64,000 nucleotides of DNA from Tribonema minus (taxonomy: Eukaryota > Sar > Xanthophyceae > Tribonematales > Tribonemataceae): assembly GCA_017506865.1 (NCBI GenBank), contig JAFCMP010000029.1, forward strand, positions 248,001 through 312,000. The letters are read 5' to 3'. Below the pieces are notes generated by a model. It saw only the letters and a list, made by a program, of their open reading frames with translations, searched no databases and was not told where the DNA came from. Positions 1-11,447 of the stretch are shown in pieces; position 1 is the stretch's first letter, and every line of letters starts with the position of its first letter. The position numbers were made by a program, and so were the translations under genes.

Positions 1-552
1 CGCGCATGATTGAGAATCGTGCAAACTTTCGTGCCCGTATGCAAATGGTGTCCTGCTGGTAGTACACACACTGCAGGACAAGGCGAATCGCCTGCCGTGC
101 CCGCATAGAAACGGTGGTTTCGACGCTGACGCTGCGGGCACTGCAGCGGCAGTGGCTCGGCCGGCGCGACACTTATGAAGCGTAAAAGCAAACTTGCAGC
201 AAGATCCTCTTCCATACTGCACAAAGCCCTGTCCACGGGTCTCATGCACCAGACAGTTGGTCTCGCTGTGTGCGCCTTTGAGAAGGAGCTGCAGCAGCAC
301 TTGTCAACCGCAGCTTTGAGGCCGTACTTGGAAGTGGTGCGCACCAAACCCGCTGCCACACACGCCTGTGGAGCGCCTCAAGCGATGTTTGACGTGGGCA
401 CAAAGCATGCATATTTGCGGCACACGTTGCTTTCAGAGTGTGGAGCATTCCTGGTAGTCTGGGACGAGCTCAGGATCTTTTGCGAGTTGCTCTTTGAGTG
501 CACTGGTTGATAATGGTTTTCAACTTCACTTCGCGTGTGCCTGGCGCTGCAG

Positions 553-1367
553 ATCGATGTGTGGAGCCTGGGCGTCATCTTCTACCAGATGCTTTACGGG
601 GTGCGCCCCTTTGGCGAGGGCCAGACGCAGGTGAGGTCGCACATACATACCCTACCCTTGCACCATTTTATAAATATTGTTGTCGTCCTTGCCGACGTCG
701 GCGCTCTCTGTGAACTTGTTGTTGCCGAGATGGAGGATCGTGACGACGACTCTCCGGTCGTCGCACTCTCTGTGTCGTCACACGTGTGTCGCAAACCTCA
801 GGTTACTTGTACGAGGTGACGTGCCACTTTGACAATTCAAGTTGAGGGCGCACTTCATTTGACAACCAGATCGGGTTGTGTACAGATCTGCGACAAGCCA
901 GCACTCTCCGCATGCCGCCCTGCCCCTCTCGGTCTGCTCCTTGGATACTCGAAACGGACAGCGTGGGACGGCACACCTGAGCGCAAGCGCGTTGGCAGGG
1001 CTGCGAGTGATCGCGGTTTCACGTGCGCGTTCACGCCAGGCACACTCCCGTTTTCCGCACAGCTCGACGTCACTTCAGCTCTTGAAAACTTCAACACAGC
1101 TCACCCCCCCACCGGCCTACCACCTGACCCCTCCCACACCCCACCCCCCCCCGAATTCCGCCACCCCGTGCGCAGGAAGCCATCCTACGCGAGGGCACCA
1201 TGCTGCGCGCGACGTCCGTCGCCTTCCCCGCTGCCGGCGCCGCCGCGGCCGTCTCCGAGGAGGCCAAGGCGTTCATCATTGCGTGCCTTACGCACAGCCA
1301 GGCGGAGCGCCCCGATGTGCAGCAGCTGTGCGACCACCCATACCTGAGCCGCGGCGCCGGGAGATGA
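553..1367 (+). CDS. TLK: Tousled-like protein kinase, C-terminal part (5' end outside window)
   Basis: Serine/threonine kinase of the Tousled-like family, known in other eukaryotes to phosphorylate the histone chaperone Asf1 during chromatin assembly. Two exons are visible: 553-630 and 1176-1367. The first encodes kinase subdomain IX (DVWSLGVIFYQMLYG, then RPFGEGQTQ) and ends at CAG|GTGAGG. The second starts after CGCAG in the same phase with EAILREGTMLRATSVAFP, continues SEEAKAFIIACLTHSQAERPD and DHPYLS, and stops at TGA 1365-1367. The order 'PFGxxQxQ, ILxExTxLxATxVxFP, SxEAKAFIxxCLxxxxxxRxDVxQLxxxPYL' is characteristic of TLKs. Positions 1-552 hold no recognisable earlier kinase exon and are read as intron; the catalytic loop and N-terminus lie upstream of the window. 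The end of the last exon is duplicated just downstream (see repeat at 1300-1525). Confidence 0.85.
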
Positions 1368-1525
1368 CACAGATGACCATCGTGCTACTTCAACTTGAAG
1401 TACGGGGTCATGCTTGAAGTATCATGTCAGGAGAAGCGCCCCGGCGTGCCAGCAGCTGTGCGACCACCCGTACCTGAGCCGCTGCGCCGGGAGATGACAC
1501 GGTCGTGCTACTTCAACTTGAAGTT
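1300..1525 (+). repeat. Exon-edge echo at the TLK 3' end
   Basis: The end of the last TLK exon, with its stop codon and following bases (about 1303-1402), is repeated about 130 bp downstream (about 1431-1525). Both copies share CAGCAGCTGTGCGACCACCC, then TACCTGAGCCGC and CGCCGGGAGATGACAC, and then CGTGCTACTTCAACTTGAAG. Each copy therefore includes the palindrome TACTTCAACTTGAAGT (1386-1402 and 1509-1525). The second copy lies after the stop, so the duplication is not tied to splicing. Confidence 0.9.
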
Positions 1526-2878
1526 TCTATTTGAATGTGCGCGTCCCCGGGGGTCGGCGTTCACCGCGGCGCGTACGGGTGACAGAGCATGGCCCGACAA
1601 AACTATCAGTTGGTGGAGCATCACATTTTGGCCACAGAACTTGTGCAAGTCTCAGACTTCAAGTTCAACTCGCGTGTCCGTGAGCTTGAGGCGCAGAGCC
1701 CTGCAGCTCTGCGCGCCACATCAAAGTGTGATTCTAACGGACTGGGTCTGGCGGTGTTGAGGACGAAGGGGGCAGTGCTGGCAATGGCGGTCGCCACATC
1801 ATTGTTGCCCTGCAGGTGCCCTCCCCTTTCCATCATGCTCCCCTTGAATGCGGACAACAGTGTAGAAGGGGGGGAGGGCGGGGGGGTGGTGAATGACCCC
1901 TCGTCCGCCGGCATTGCCGCTGCACACTGCCGATGTGTTAACGCAGTGATCCAGCACGACGCAGCATGCGGGCATCTGTATGTCAGCTGCGCATGCGCAC
2001 AGAAAACAGCACTTGTGCAAAAGGACTGGAAACTGTACAGGCAGAGGCATCATTGAGTGATCACAGATGAGCTGAACAGAAGGAATGTCGTAACTTGAAA
2101 AAGGGCTGACACAGGGGGGGCACCCTGAATGAACGAGAGATGTGCTCTTGCTGGCATACACGTGTATCCCTTTTTTCTGTGCTGTGCCATTGATATTCTG
2201 TGCGTGCAGCACTTTTGTTTGTGTTTGTGCGCCACACATTCGAAGCACAGCCGCCTGTGAGCGACGGGATCGCTCTGAGATGGGCTCACTGCATGGTGCA
2301 CCTGGGGCCCCGAGACACAGTTTGCTATAACAATATCAATGCACAATATGCATCTAGCACCACCTCACTACGTACAAACAAGGTGTGCCACATAGACTAA
2401 ACGTGATTTAAGGGAAAGGCCTCTGGGTTGCTCCAGTGAGCAGGTAAAGGTGTGCCATAGGCTATATGCTGCAGAAGACATAGTAAGGCGACACACCTAC
2501 AACATGGCATTTCCACACCCACAAGTGGAATATAATAAAAGTACATGTAAATTTAATTCAATTAATAAAGCGTACATGGGGGGTTCGATGCGCATCAAGG
2601 AATAGGGTCGTACAGTATGAGTACAATGCATACAACGTGATGCAAGGCTTACCATTTACCACTGCCACCCACCACCCCTTCCCTGAGGAGTTGACAGTCG
2701 TGAACTTCAAATGGGGACGCGCTCTGATCCAAACTGTGTGTGCTACTATGTGCTACTATTTATAACGGAACTATCAGCTCGTCGCACAAGAAGCGCATGC
2801 GCCTTGTCTAATCACTTTTCTGGTAGTTGCTAATCTGGTGCAGCCACAAGTGTGAAGGCTGGCCTGCTCCGAAGCGCA
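1526..2878. other. Intergenic region, no supported gene
   Basis: Between the TLK echo and the methyltransferase start I see no ORF with recognisable protein features. There is an AT-rich patch around 2528-2572 containing AATAATAAAAGT and AATTAATAAAG, which could serve as a polyadenylation region. Nothing else stands out. Confidence 0.5.
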
Positions 2879-5664
2879 ATGCTGAACGCCATGGGCACGG
2901 CTGCACGCCATGGGCACGGCAAAGCTGCTGCCAAGGCGGCAGTCCTGCTGGTGCTGTTCACTATAGTGTCGCTCGAAGTGCGACGCCAGCAGCAATTCTC
3001 AGAGATGACAGGCCCTGAGAGTGTAGGGCAACCTTCAAATACTGCTGCACAGAGCAACCCGGCCACTTGCAGCGCTCTTTACGAAGAGGACATACAGCGA
3101 TGGCGCAGGAGAGCTTGTCTGCGCCGCCAGCGCACGAAGGAGCTGAAACTAGGCATGTCAGCCACCATATGGAGCTGGGATAGTTGGGAGCCGGAGGGGG
3201 GTTGCCGCTTGGAAGACAGGGTTGGGGAGGTGTATTGGGGGGATGGGCCCAAATTTGTTTGCGGCACGGAATACCTACGGGACAAGCCCGACTGCCTGGT
3301 CTACAGCATTGGCAGTAGCACGACCGACTCCTTTGAGCTTGGGCTGCTGGCGGTGGCCCCCAACTGCGAGGTGAGATTAAATCTAGATAGTTTGTTGCTA
3401 TCGCTGCAACAATCAATAGTGATAGACGTTGTGGATGTTGTGGGCTTATACATTCCCATGTACGCTGGGCACGATCCCTCAGACCTTGTTCTGACAAGTG
3501 CACATGTTCAACGAGCTCCCTTATTGGTGCCGGCAGACTGGGCTGACTGCACTGCCGCAGCTGTTTAACAGTGGCAGACACCGTTTCAGCTATACGTGGA
3601 CATCCCCGGCATTGTGCCTCAACACGTCGAAGTTCTTGGTTACGATGATATTGCAGCCGCCAGGCAAGACACAACATGTCAGCCTCTTGTGTACCACTGT
3701 GGCTTGTCTCGACATGACACCGGGTGACGAGTTCGTTGATGATCCTGGGTCTGCTGAAGGCCAGGCGAAGGCCATCACACCCTGCAACATTGCCTTACAC
3801 AAGCCTGAATAGCTGAAAACCGTCAAAACCTACAAGTAACTGACGTTCCGCCCGTGTCTGGTCACCAATTTGTGGTGCTCATCAATCAATCGTTCTGTCA
3901 TGATCATCCCCTGTCATCATTGCCGTCAGGTGCACACCTTCGACCCCACGGTTAGCGCGGAGGTCATGGCGGAAAAGAGCGCCGCCGGACACTACCAGTT
4001 TCACCTCATGGGCCTCGGGTCTCAGCAGCAGAGCGACGCCAACGTCATGCTAGACAGAGGTCCGCTGAAGACGCTCCAGGAGATGATGCAGGAGCTGGGC
4101 CACGTGGGACGGACGATTGACGTCTTCAAGGTCAGAGTGCACGGCACCGTGTTCTGTGCAACGCATCCAGGATCCATGCGCAGTAGGAGTTTTTTACACA
4201 TCACACGGTGCCGCCACTCTGCCTTGCACAAAATGGTTGCAATAGGCAACCCATCAACGCGCTGAACGTTGCGCACACGGGAAGTATACCTCCACTAACA
4301 GTACATGCAATCTCGTGAAAATTGCTGAGTCATGACCACTCTGGACCCTCCTCTTGGTGCATGGTTTGCCTCGTTGGTGCTGTGTGACTGCAAGAACTGC
4401 AGTGAGGTGACTGTCCAGCACAGAGCGCATGCGTCTCAGGTTGAGGCTGCAGATGCAAGCGCTGCTGCTGTGACTAATCAGCCGGTCAGTGCCTCATGTT
4501 GGCTGCTTGCAGTTCCTAAATGCTCTGTTACATTGACCCGGAGTCATCACCAGGAGTTGGAGTCTCTGATGGATCCCTCTACAAGGGGGGGCAGCAGCGG
4601 CATCAGGTGAAGCCTGTGTCAAGTTCGATTTCTTGCAGGACAACAATCATAACCGTGAGCCACAACAAAGCCGCTACATATGGGCACTGCAGCACCTGCG
4701 ACAGCACTTGAAGACGACCAGTCTTGCCAATCGTGTCTCTGCTTGCCTCAACTGCTGCGACAATTGCTGCGCCTGCAGATAGACTGCGAGGGCTGCGAGT
4801 GGTCCACTTTACAGGACCAGCTCATGAAGCCCATGCGCCACGGGGACTTGAAGATCGGGCAGATGCAAATTGAAGTTCATCTGGCGCCACTGGGCAAGAA
4901 GCCACTGCCTGGCATCATCAGCTTCTTTGAAGACGCAGATGCCGCGGGGCTTCGCGTCTTCCACAAGGAGCGGAATCACTGGGGCTGCGACGGCTACAGG
5001 GTGCGTGTCCGACCAGGAAGTGACTCATCATCAGACGCAAGTCAGCAGACTATCAGTATTGGCTGTGTGCAGCAAGGAAGTAGTATAAATATCATCATTT
5101 TTCAACAGAAAAAAACGATCAGCCACAGTGCAGATGCAGAAGCCGCAGCTGGCCCGCAGTGTCTGGGAGCTGGCTGAGGACAGTGTATTGCCACTGAAAA
5201 CATTGTCCGCGATTGGCGTAAGCAAATTTGCTTGTTGTATGCGTACTGCCGTGTTCGTTTTCACGAGCTACGCTTGTTGTGGCCACTTGCGTCTTTGACT
5301 GCTCTGAAGGCTGGTCGCTTGATCTTGTGAAACAATAACTGACGTTCATAACTTCTACAGGACGCATATATAAAAATCAATCAAGTTCAAAGCTTCATGT
5401 CATAGTTGTCATCCTCCGCTTTTTTGCGGCGACAGCCGCACCTGCAGAGCTTGAGAGCGCTCTGAGGCTAAAAGCGCATTCCCTCTCACCCTCCCCCCAA
5501 CGCACTACGCGCGCACGCAGTGCCTGGAGTACGCCTTCGTTTCGGCGGAGTGGTCGCGGCACGTCTTCCACAAGACGACATGCCCTTACAGCGTCAAGGA
5601 TGCCTCACAGCTGGGCGCGCTGCACGCGACGCTGGACTGCACAGGCCTCGATGGTGCGAGATGA
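2879..5664 (+). CDS. FkbM / METTL24-like methyltransferase, type II membrane protein
   Basis: Putative SAM-dependent methyltransferase of the FkbM/METTL24-like group; the substrate is unknown. Four phase-0 exons fit: 2879-3370, 3930-4130, 4779-5000 and 5521-5664 (TGA). The start ATG at 2879 precedes a hydrophobic segment (AAVLLVLFTIVSLEV, about residues 18-32), which suggests a signal anchor and a luminal domain. Exon 1 ends in CLVYSIGSSTTDSFELGLL plus APNCE, matching the family's SAM-binding start. Exon 2 continues VHTFDPTV and ends IDVFK. Exon 3 opens IDCEGCEW, the family's conserved acidic motif, followed by MQIEVHL. Exon 4 ends CTGLDGAR. The second donor (GTCAGA) is weak. The last exon's 3' end is duplicated downstream. 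The domain is clear from the ordered motifs; the exact N-terminus and substrate are not. Confidence 0.8.
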
Positions 5665-5965
5665 CAAGCGCCGATCGTGTGCTCAGGTAATGCATTGCAG
5701 CGTGGCGGTGCAGGGTGCGATGCTGGTATCGCAGAAGCGTTGTCGGATCGCCAGCCGCTGATGTGCCAGCACATCACACACGCAGATCCATACCTGGTGC
5801 CATTGGTGGACTGCACAGGCCTCTACATGGCGCAACATGACAAGCGCTGGACGTATGCTCAGGTAACGCACTGCAGCGTGGCGGCGGAGGATGCGATGCT
5901 GATCATTGTGAAAGCGTCGGCCGCCAATGCGCCAGCTCACCACATGCGTACCTGGCGATATCGTG
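5632..5965 (+). repeat. Tandem echo of the methyltransferase 3' end (period about 173 bp)
   Basis: Two diverged tandem copies, about 5632-5804 and 5805-5965. Both contain GGACTGCACAGGCCTC, ATGACAAGCGC, GTGCTCAGGTAA or ATGCTCAGGTAA, and GCANTGCAGCGTGGCGG. The first copy includes the last codons and stop of the methyltransferase; the second lies downstream of it. Confidence 0.85.
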
Positions 5966-8958
5966 AATTTCGCCACGACGGGCGTTGCGTGGCGCCTGTG
6001 AGTCGCACATCATGTGCAGGGCAAGAGGCGTCTGCACTACCAGTAGTATGGCGTCGGCATGTTCGGCTTCAAGAGCGACGTGCGCCACTAGGGGCAGCGG
6101 CAGTGTCTTCCCATGCCTGTCTTCAGATGGTTTTCGCGCGCGAATGCGCCAAACACGTTGCACCGAAACGAAAACGTGAAGCAGATTCAGCCTCGCCGCC
6201 GCTCAGTCAAGATTGAGTCGTCGAGTCGAAGATTTGAGTCACTGGCCTCCATGCCCCCCGAGCACATGTGGTGTATCACATTTACGGCAGGCCTGGTGCT
6301 GGTTGAGTTAGGTTACTGTAGCAGACCCAGAAGTCAAGAGCTTTCATGACATCAAATATACACGTGAAGGGTGCCGGCACGCAGGCACAAATAATGCAAG
6401 TGCAACAACGGGGTAGGGTGGGGGGGTGGGGCAACAGAGGATTACCCCCTTGTTAGTAGAAGTACTTGCTTCGATAGTATCTTGCTGGCGGTTACAGGCA
6501 AGCACTTTGGAGCACGTGCGACACATGCGCTCCATAAAATCCCACACAACATGCGCCCCTTTCTCAAGATCCCTTGTGTGATCCACGTTAAACTTTCAGC
6601 TTTGATGTTTGCTGCTGCTGCTGCTGCTGCTGTAAGGTTTTTGTTCTATGCTGAATTTCACTTGCCTGGCATGCTTCCGTGGTGAATGCACCTCCAGCTT
6701 TTTCAAACTGAGGTCAATACCAATGCTGTCCTGACTCATCAGCACCACCAAACCCCTGTTCTGAGAGTCGAGCTGGCCCAGGGTGATCGCATGCAAGTGT
6801 CCTCCCAACTGCGCATGAGTGCAGCAAGAAAAGGCAGGTTGATGTGCCAATCCTTCTTACATTAATCAATTGCCGGTTTGACGTAGGCGGCCCTGAGGCT
6901 CGTACACATCGGTGTATGACTTGTCAGCCGTATGCAACTCTGTCGACCGCGCATGAACTGGAGTCATTCTGTTGCAAATTTTTGGAAGCAGCAGCGTCCT
7001 GCTCACACACGGCTCAGCAGGTACAGATTGCGGAGCTCACGCTCTGGCAGCAACGCTACACGGCAGAGACTCCTCCTGCCGCTGCGGCAGTGCCAACTCT
7101 GACGCAGGCTTCATGGTGCATGGGCAGCAGCGCTCCGCCAGAGGCCGCACGGCGCGTGGCAGCGGCGACAGCGTCGTGCCGCCAAGCAACTCGACGTTAA
7201 ACTTTGAGGTGCTGCGGGATCACCCAGCCCTGTGAACCGGCCATCGGCTCTAACGCCAACGACGACATGTCGGCAGCACGCGGTGGAGCCCTGCCTATTG
7301 CCGCTGCAGCCAACAAAGTACCGGCAGCAAGCGGAGGAGCACTGCCTCACGCAGCTTTCAGCAATGCACTGGTGGCACACGGCAGTACACGCGCCGCGGC
7401 AGCCAGCAACGCGGCGGTGGAGTGCTATCACCCGCCACTGCAGCCAACAAGTCGCCACCGCCGACACCAACTCTGAGAGTCTGAGTCACCTCAAGGACGA
7501 CGCCTTCTTGGGAGACAGCTACGAGTTCTACGACGACGGCGACAACGAATTAGATGACGTTGCGCCTTGCACCCCAACTCTTCCCTCGCAGCAGCAGCGC
7601 TCACGCCGAGTGCCAGCGAATTGCGGGACAACATAACACGCCGCGCGGCGTGCAACCGGCACCTCGAGCTCCAGGCACTCAAGCTGGAAGCAACAAAGGA
7701 GCTGCTGGCTTGCGCAGTGCCGGAGTGCCGCGCTGGCGCGTCGTTGATGCTGCCAAGCGGCTCTGCGCCTGAACGTTGCACCGCTACATTTGCCAATGGT
7801 GCCGCTGGCCTGCGCAACGTCGGAGCGCCGCGCCGCCGCGTCACCTACCGCCTTGAGCTTGCCATGGCTACAGCAGCCATGCCCGCTCCTGCCGCTGCAG
7901 AAGCGCTGTAGCTGCCATCATGGCAATGGGAGCCTCCGCCCCCCGTGTTGCACCATGCTACATCACCCTTTTACTCACAGCGGCATCGAAGCTGCTTGCT
8001 GCTGCAGCGCAAGGGTGTGCCGCTGTGACAGTCGTTGACTTGGCAGCTGCTGCTGCGCCGAGAGCTGCTGCGGCAGCGTTGTCTGTTTGCTTGGCAGCCA
8101 TGGCGGGTGCAGCATTTTCATGCCGCGCCACTTCGAAAACTCGAATCAAATCAAATCAGTGCAGTGGAGTGTGCCACAACGCGCTATAATGCGTTTTGCC
8201 GATGTGTGGAGAATGCACTATAGCGCGCTGTAACGCACTGTAACGCGCCCGTGTGTGGAGAATGCACTATAGCGCTATAACGCGCACAGAGCGCGTTTGA
8301 GTGCGCTTTAACGTGTGGTGGGTTTTCGCAGTGGTGCCGCGCTGTTGCGCATTTACTGCAAGTGTAGAAAGAGTCAAAGGCACGTGCCTGGAAGGCACAA
8401 GCCAGAGACCACAGACTGTACAGGTACGCCACTCAGGTGCACATGGCCAACTGAACACGAGTCAAATTCAAAGGTACACATGCTGTATAGAGCATGGCGC
8501 AGGATCGCCAGTGAGCCTAGCGCAGGATTGGCTGTGCACACAACATGTTTCCAGGCAAAAGTACACTGCAGTCTAGCAACATCCTACCAACCGCGGCTGG
8601 CAGTCCGCTGCAGCATCCCAGGACAGCACACTGGTTGCAGAGGGCCGGCTCAAGTGCAGACTGTCTGATGGGCCATGTGTGATGCTGATTCAGAAGTGCA
8701 CAATAAGCAGGAGCGGGTAGTGCTGGCAACCACATGCGTATTCAATAAGTTAGTAAGCCGCATGCTGCACACTGCTGCTGCGCCTTGAAGTTCATGACAA
8801 TAGTGGACCAGGCAACGCAGACCGATCAAGAACAGCGAAACCCAGTGTAACAGCGGACCAGGTGTGTAATATTGGTGCGATGTCAACCAGCTTACACATA
8901 CACAACTAAATGATGATGATACGATTGCGGCAATATTCAAGCTACTGTTGCCGAGTTG
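5966..8958. other. Intergenic/low-complexity stretch without a supported gene
   Basis: There is a CTG-type trinucleotide run at 6611-6634. From about 6900 to 7910 the sequence is GC-rich and Ala-coding in several frames. Short segments look protein-like (PPSNSTLNFEVLRDHP near 7180-7230; HLKDDAFLGDSYEFYDDGDN near 7488-7550; AACNRHLELQALKLEATKE near 7645-7705), but they lie in different frames and no single product can be built. This could be a decayed gene or transposon protein, and I do not assign a family. A short tandem palindromic repeat follows at 8165-8300. The remainder to 8958 shows nothing recognisable. Confidence 0.4.
8165..8300. repeat. Tandem repeats around GCGCTATAATGCG-type palindromes
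   Basis: Repeated units of the form CACTATAGCGC, CTGTAACGC and GTGTGGAGAATGCACTATAG. The block GTGTGGAGAATGCACTATAGCGC occurs twice, near 8203 and 8253. The units are partly self-complementary. No function is evident. Confidence 0.7.
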
Positions 8959-10669
8959 TTAATACTCCACAAGCCTTAAGGCGCGCGCCTGAGCGGCCCT
9001 CACCCTGCGCCGCAGTCTCCTGTACTTCGACCTTTCATCGACGCTGCACGGACAACCGTTTGCTACTGCCCACTCTGCCGCCGCCAACATGTTGATATCG
9101 CAATGCTTGACAGCGTCAGGATCGCCAGCCACAGACCGCCCTAGAACGAGAAGCGCTAGGGTCCCGAGGGGCAGCCACGGGCAGCCATTGGCCCAAAGCC
9201 ACTGCAGCAACTCCAAGTGACCCTCCAGGACCGCCATCGTGCACACGCACACGTCCCACGGGCACCCGCGTGCCCGCAGCCACTGCAGGATGTCGAGGCG
9301 ACCGTGCATGGCGGCGGTCGCGCACTCACCTGCGCCCCAGGGCGCCCTTGCGTCGTGCAGCCAATGGAGCACGTGTAGATGGCCTCCATCAACGGCCGCC
9401 GTGTAGATCTCGTCGTCGAGAGGGCAGCCGTTCGCGTGCGCCCACTGCAGGAGCTGCAGGTGGCCGTGCTGCGCTGCAGCGTCGGTCGTCGTGGTGCTCC
9501 ATGGGCAGCCGTTGCGCTGCAGGTGCTGGACGATGCCGAGGTGGCCGCCCGCCGCGGCGCGTTCGCATGTCTCCTCGTCCCACGCGCATCCGGCATCGCG
9601 TCGCGCCCACTCCAGCACCTCCAGGTGGCCGCCGTATGCCGCTGCAGCACAGGCGCTCTCGTCCACGGGGCACCCGTTGGCATGCGCCCACTGCAGCACC
9701 TCCAGGTGCCCGTTGCCTGCCGCTGCTGCGGTCGTGCCCGCGTCCCAAGGAAACCTGCGGGCGCGCGTCCACTGCAGCATCTCGAGGCTCCCGCGCGCAG
9801 CCGCTGCCCTGCAGGCAAGACTGTTGTAGCGAGCGACCCCGGGCCGAGCGCGCGCGAGCGCGCGAGGAGGGGTTAGCGAGAGAGGAGTTGCCCCCCCCCA
9901 CCCCTACCCCCCCCCCACACACACACCCCCCAAGGGCGTCCACCAAATCGGAAATTTCTGCTTAAAACTCGAATTTTACCCGACCAATGAAAGGGCCCAG
10001 AACCTCAGGGCGGCGATGGCCTGAGGGGGATGCAGTACATTCGGACGCCGGAGTGACTGATTTATGCTGCAGAGGTGTTATTGATGCTGGCAGTGAGGCG
10101 ATGTGCGTCTGTCGCAAGTCTGCGCGCTGTCGGAGAAACGGTGGAACCTGAGGTGTGATGCAGCGTCGTGCTTCGAGGCGGAGCGCTCGGAGGTGGGTGC
10201 CATACCCACAATGGGAGTCGGAGCAGCGGCGACAGCGTCCTCCTCAACATGATCGTCAGTCACAGGAGCAATCGGAGCCGCCGCCTCTGTGGGCTTTGAA
10301 TGCAGATTAACCCCCGGCTGCTGAAGGGTCGCGAGCCCCCCCTTGCGGGACTTGTAGGGTAGGTACCTGTCGACGATCCCTCTCACGCTGTTTGCGTGCA
10401 CATATCGTTACAACTTCGAATGTGCCGCATTTGGTGGCCTGCCAGAGCAGCCACGCGGTCATTCTGCATCCGTTCGCAGACGCCCACTGAATGAGGGGCA
10501 TAGATGCAACCATGGCCTGCCCATTTGTTTTTTTGTGTGACTGGGCCCGCCTCCTCTGCTGCACGCCAGTGGCATACAGTGCGCGCCAGACCGTGCTGAC
10601 AGATGAAATCTGGAGGTAGCGCCCGTGTGGCAGGAATTCGAATATTTTCGTCCACAAATCTGGGGGCAT
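8959..10669 (-). CDS. F-box / ankyrin-like 'LQWAHANGCPW' repeat protein (left copy, broken frame)
   Basis: Read on the minus strand. An F-box-like N-terminus starts at ATG 10669 (PPDLWTKIFEFLPHGRYLQI), followed by the first repeat (PLIQWASANGC). Frame continuity is lost near 10400; the neighbouring frame continues EYVHANSVRGIVDRYLPY, which aligns with QYMHETGTEFDKYLYF in the right copy. After an anomalous GC-rich/low-complexity stretch (about 9830-10300) the repeat domain runs uninterrupted from about 9808 (possible acceptor CTGCAG|) to 8959. It has about seven repeats of the type GHLEVLQWAHANGCPV and ends ALRLVEY. Such proteins are usually taken as substrate adaptors of SCF ubiquitin ligases with ankyrin-like binding repeats. 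The frame break and spacer mean this copy may be a pseudogene or need an intron I cannot place. Confidence 0.6.
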
Positions 10670-11447
10670 AGGAAGAATGGAAGTGCTTGAAGGTTACTGA
10701 TAAGCCGTCGGCGTCGTGAGAGCAGCAACCCACATGCTTTTAAGCCTAGGCGCCCAGTATGTGTATGCGGCGTGTGAGTCATTCAAAGAGGCAACCCAGC
10801 AGCTCCAGTTATTGCGAGGCACGTTCGCAACGAGAGCTTAACATGCTGCACACCGTGGTGCCCATCCAATGCAGAGGAAAAGGAAGATGATCACTTACCG
10901 CGTTGCTGTTGGCTCGCTGCAGCTTTGGCGTCACAAGAGGCAGCGAGAGCGAGGGCACGAGCCCTCTTCCTTGTCGCCACCATCCTCTGCACACGCCTGC
11001 CGTCTAAGAGAGTTAGGCAGCGCAAATGTTTTTTTCAAAAGCTGCAGCTCAAAAAAAGCTTGAACTCGAAAAAGCTCGAAAAAGCTTCAACTCAAAAAAG
11101 CTTAAACTTTGCGAGTGAAAAAAAAAAAATCCTCCTTTCCTCTTCAAGTTCTTCAGATCCAGTGAAGGATGGTGGCCACCCGGAAGAGGGCCTGTTCCCT
11201 CGCTCTTGCTTCTGCTTTGTGACGCCAAAGCTGAAGCAAGCCAACAGCAACGCGGGAAGTGGCTCACGCCCATGACCTGGATTTCTGTTGGCGCAAAGGT
11301 GTGATGTAGCATCTTCGTTGCACGCGCGGCTTTTGCATGAAGTTGTTGTTGCTACGTCAAAGGATCGAAAATTTTGCACATGGCGCGGGACGACCTCTCA
11401 AACACAGGCTTTCGAAAGCACGTGGCTGCTTGTCTCCCTGTTGCTCG
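10670..11447. repeat. Inverted-repeat centre between the two F-box/ankyrin-like genes
   Basis: The segment at about 10870-10990 is the diverged reverse complement of about 11165-11290. Left reads CGCGTTGCTGTTGGCTCGCT, then GCAGCTTTGGCGTCACA; right reads TGTGACGCCAAAGCTGAAGC, then AAGCCAACAGCAACGCG. Between them lie short AAAAAAGCTTGAACTCGAAA-type repeats (11046-11105), centred near 11080. With the flanking genes in opposite orientation, this marks an inverted duplication covering about 9.0-12.6 kb. The region may also act as a shared promoter. Confidence 0.75.

Noticed and set aside
175..510. 111-codon frame upstream of the kinase exon
   Set aside because: No kinase motif, no conserved start or splice phase; best read as intron.
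2585..2600. tRNA T-loop-like GGTTCGATGCG
   Set aside because: No matching acceptor or anticodon stem could be found around it.
2961..3677. 238-codon minus-strand frame opposite the methyltransferase
   Set aside because: It is a shadow of exon 1 and intron 1; it has no family features and a skewed Pro/Arg/Cys composition.
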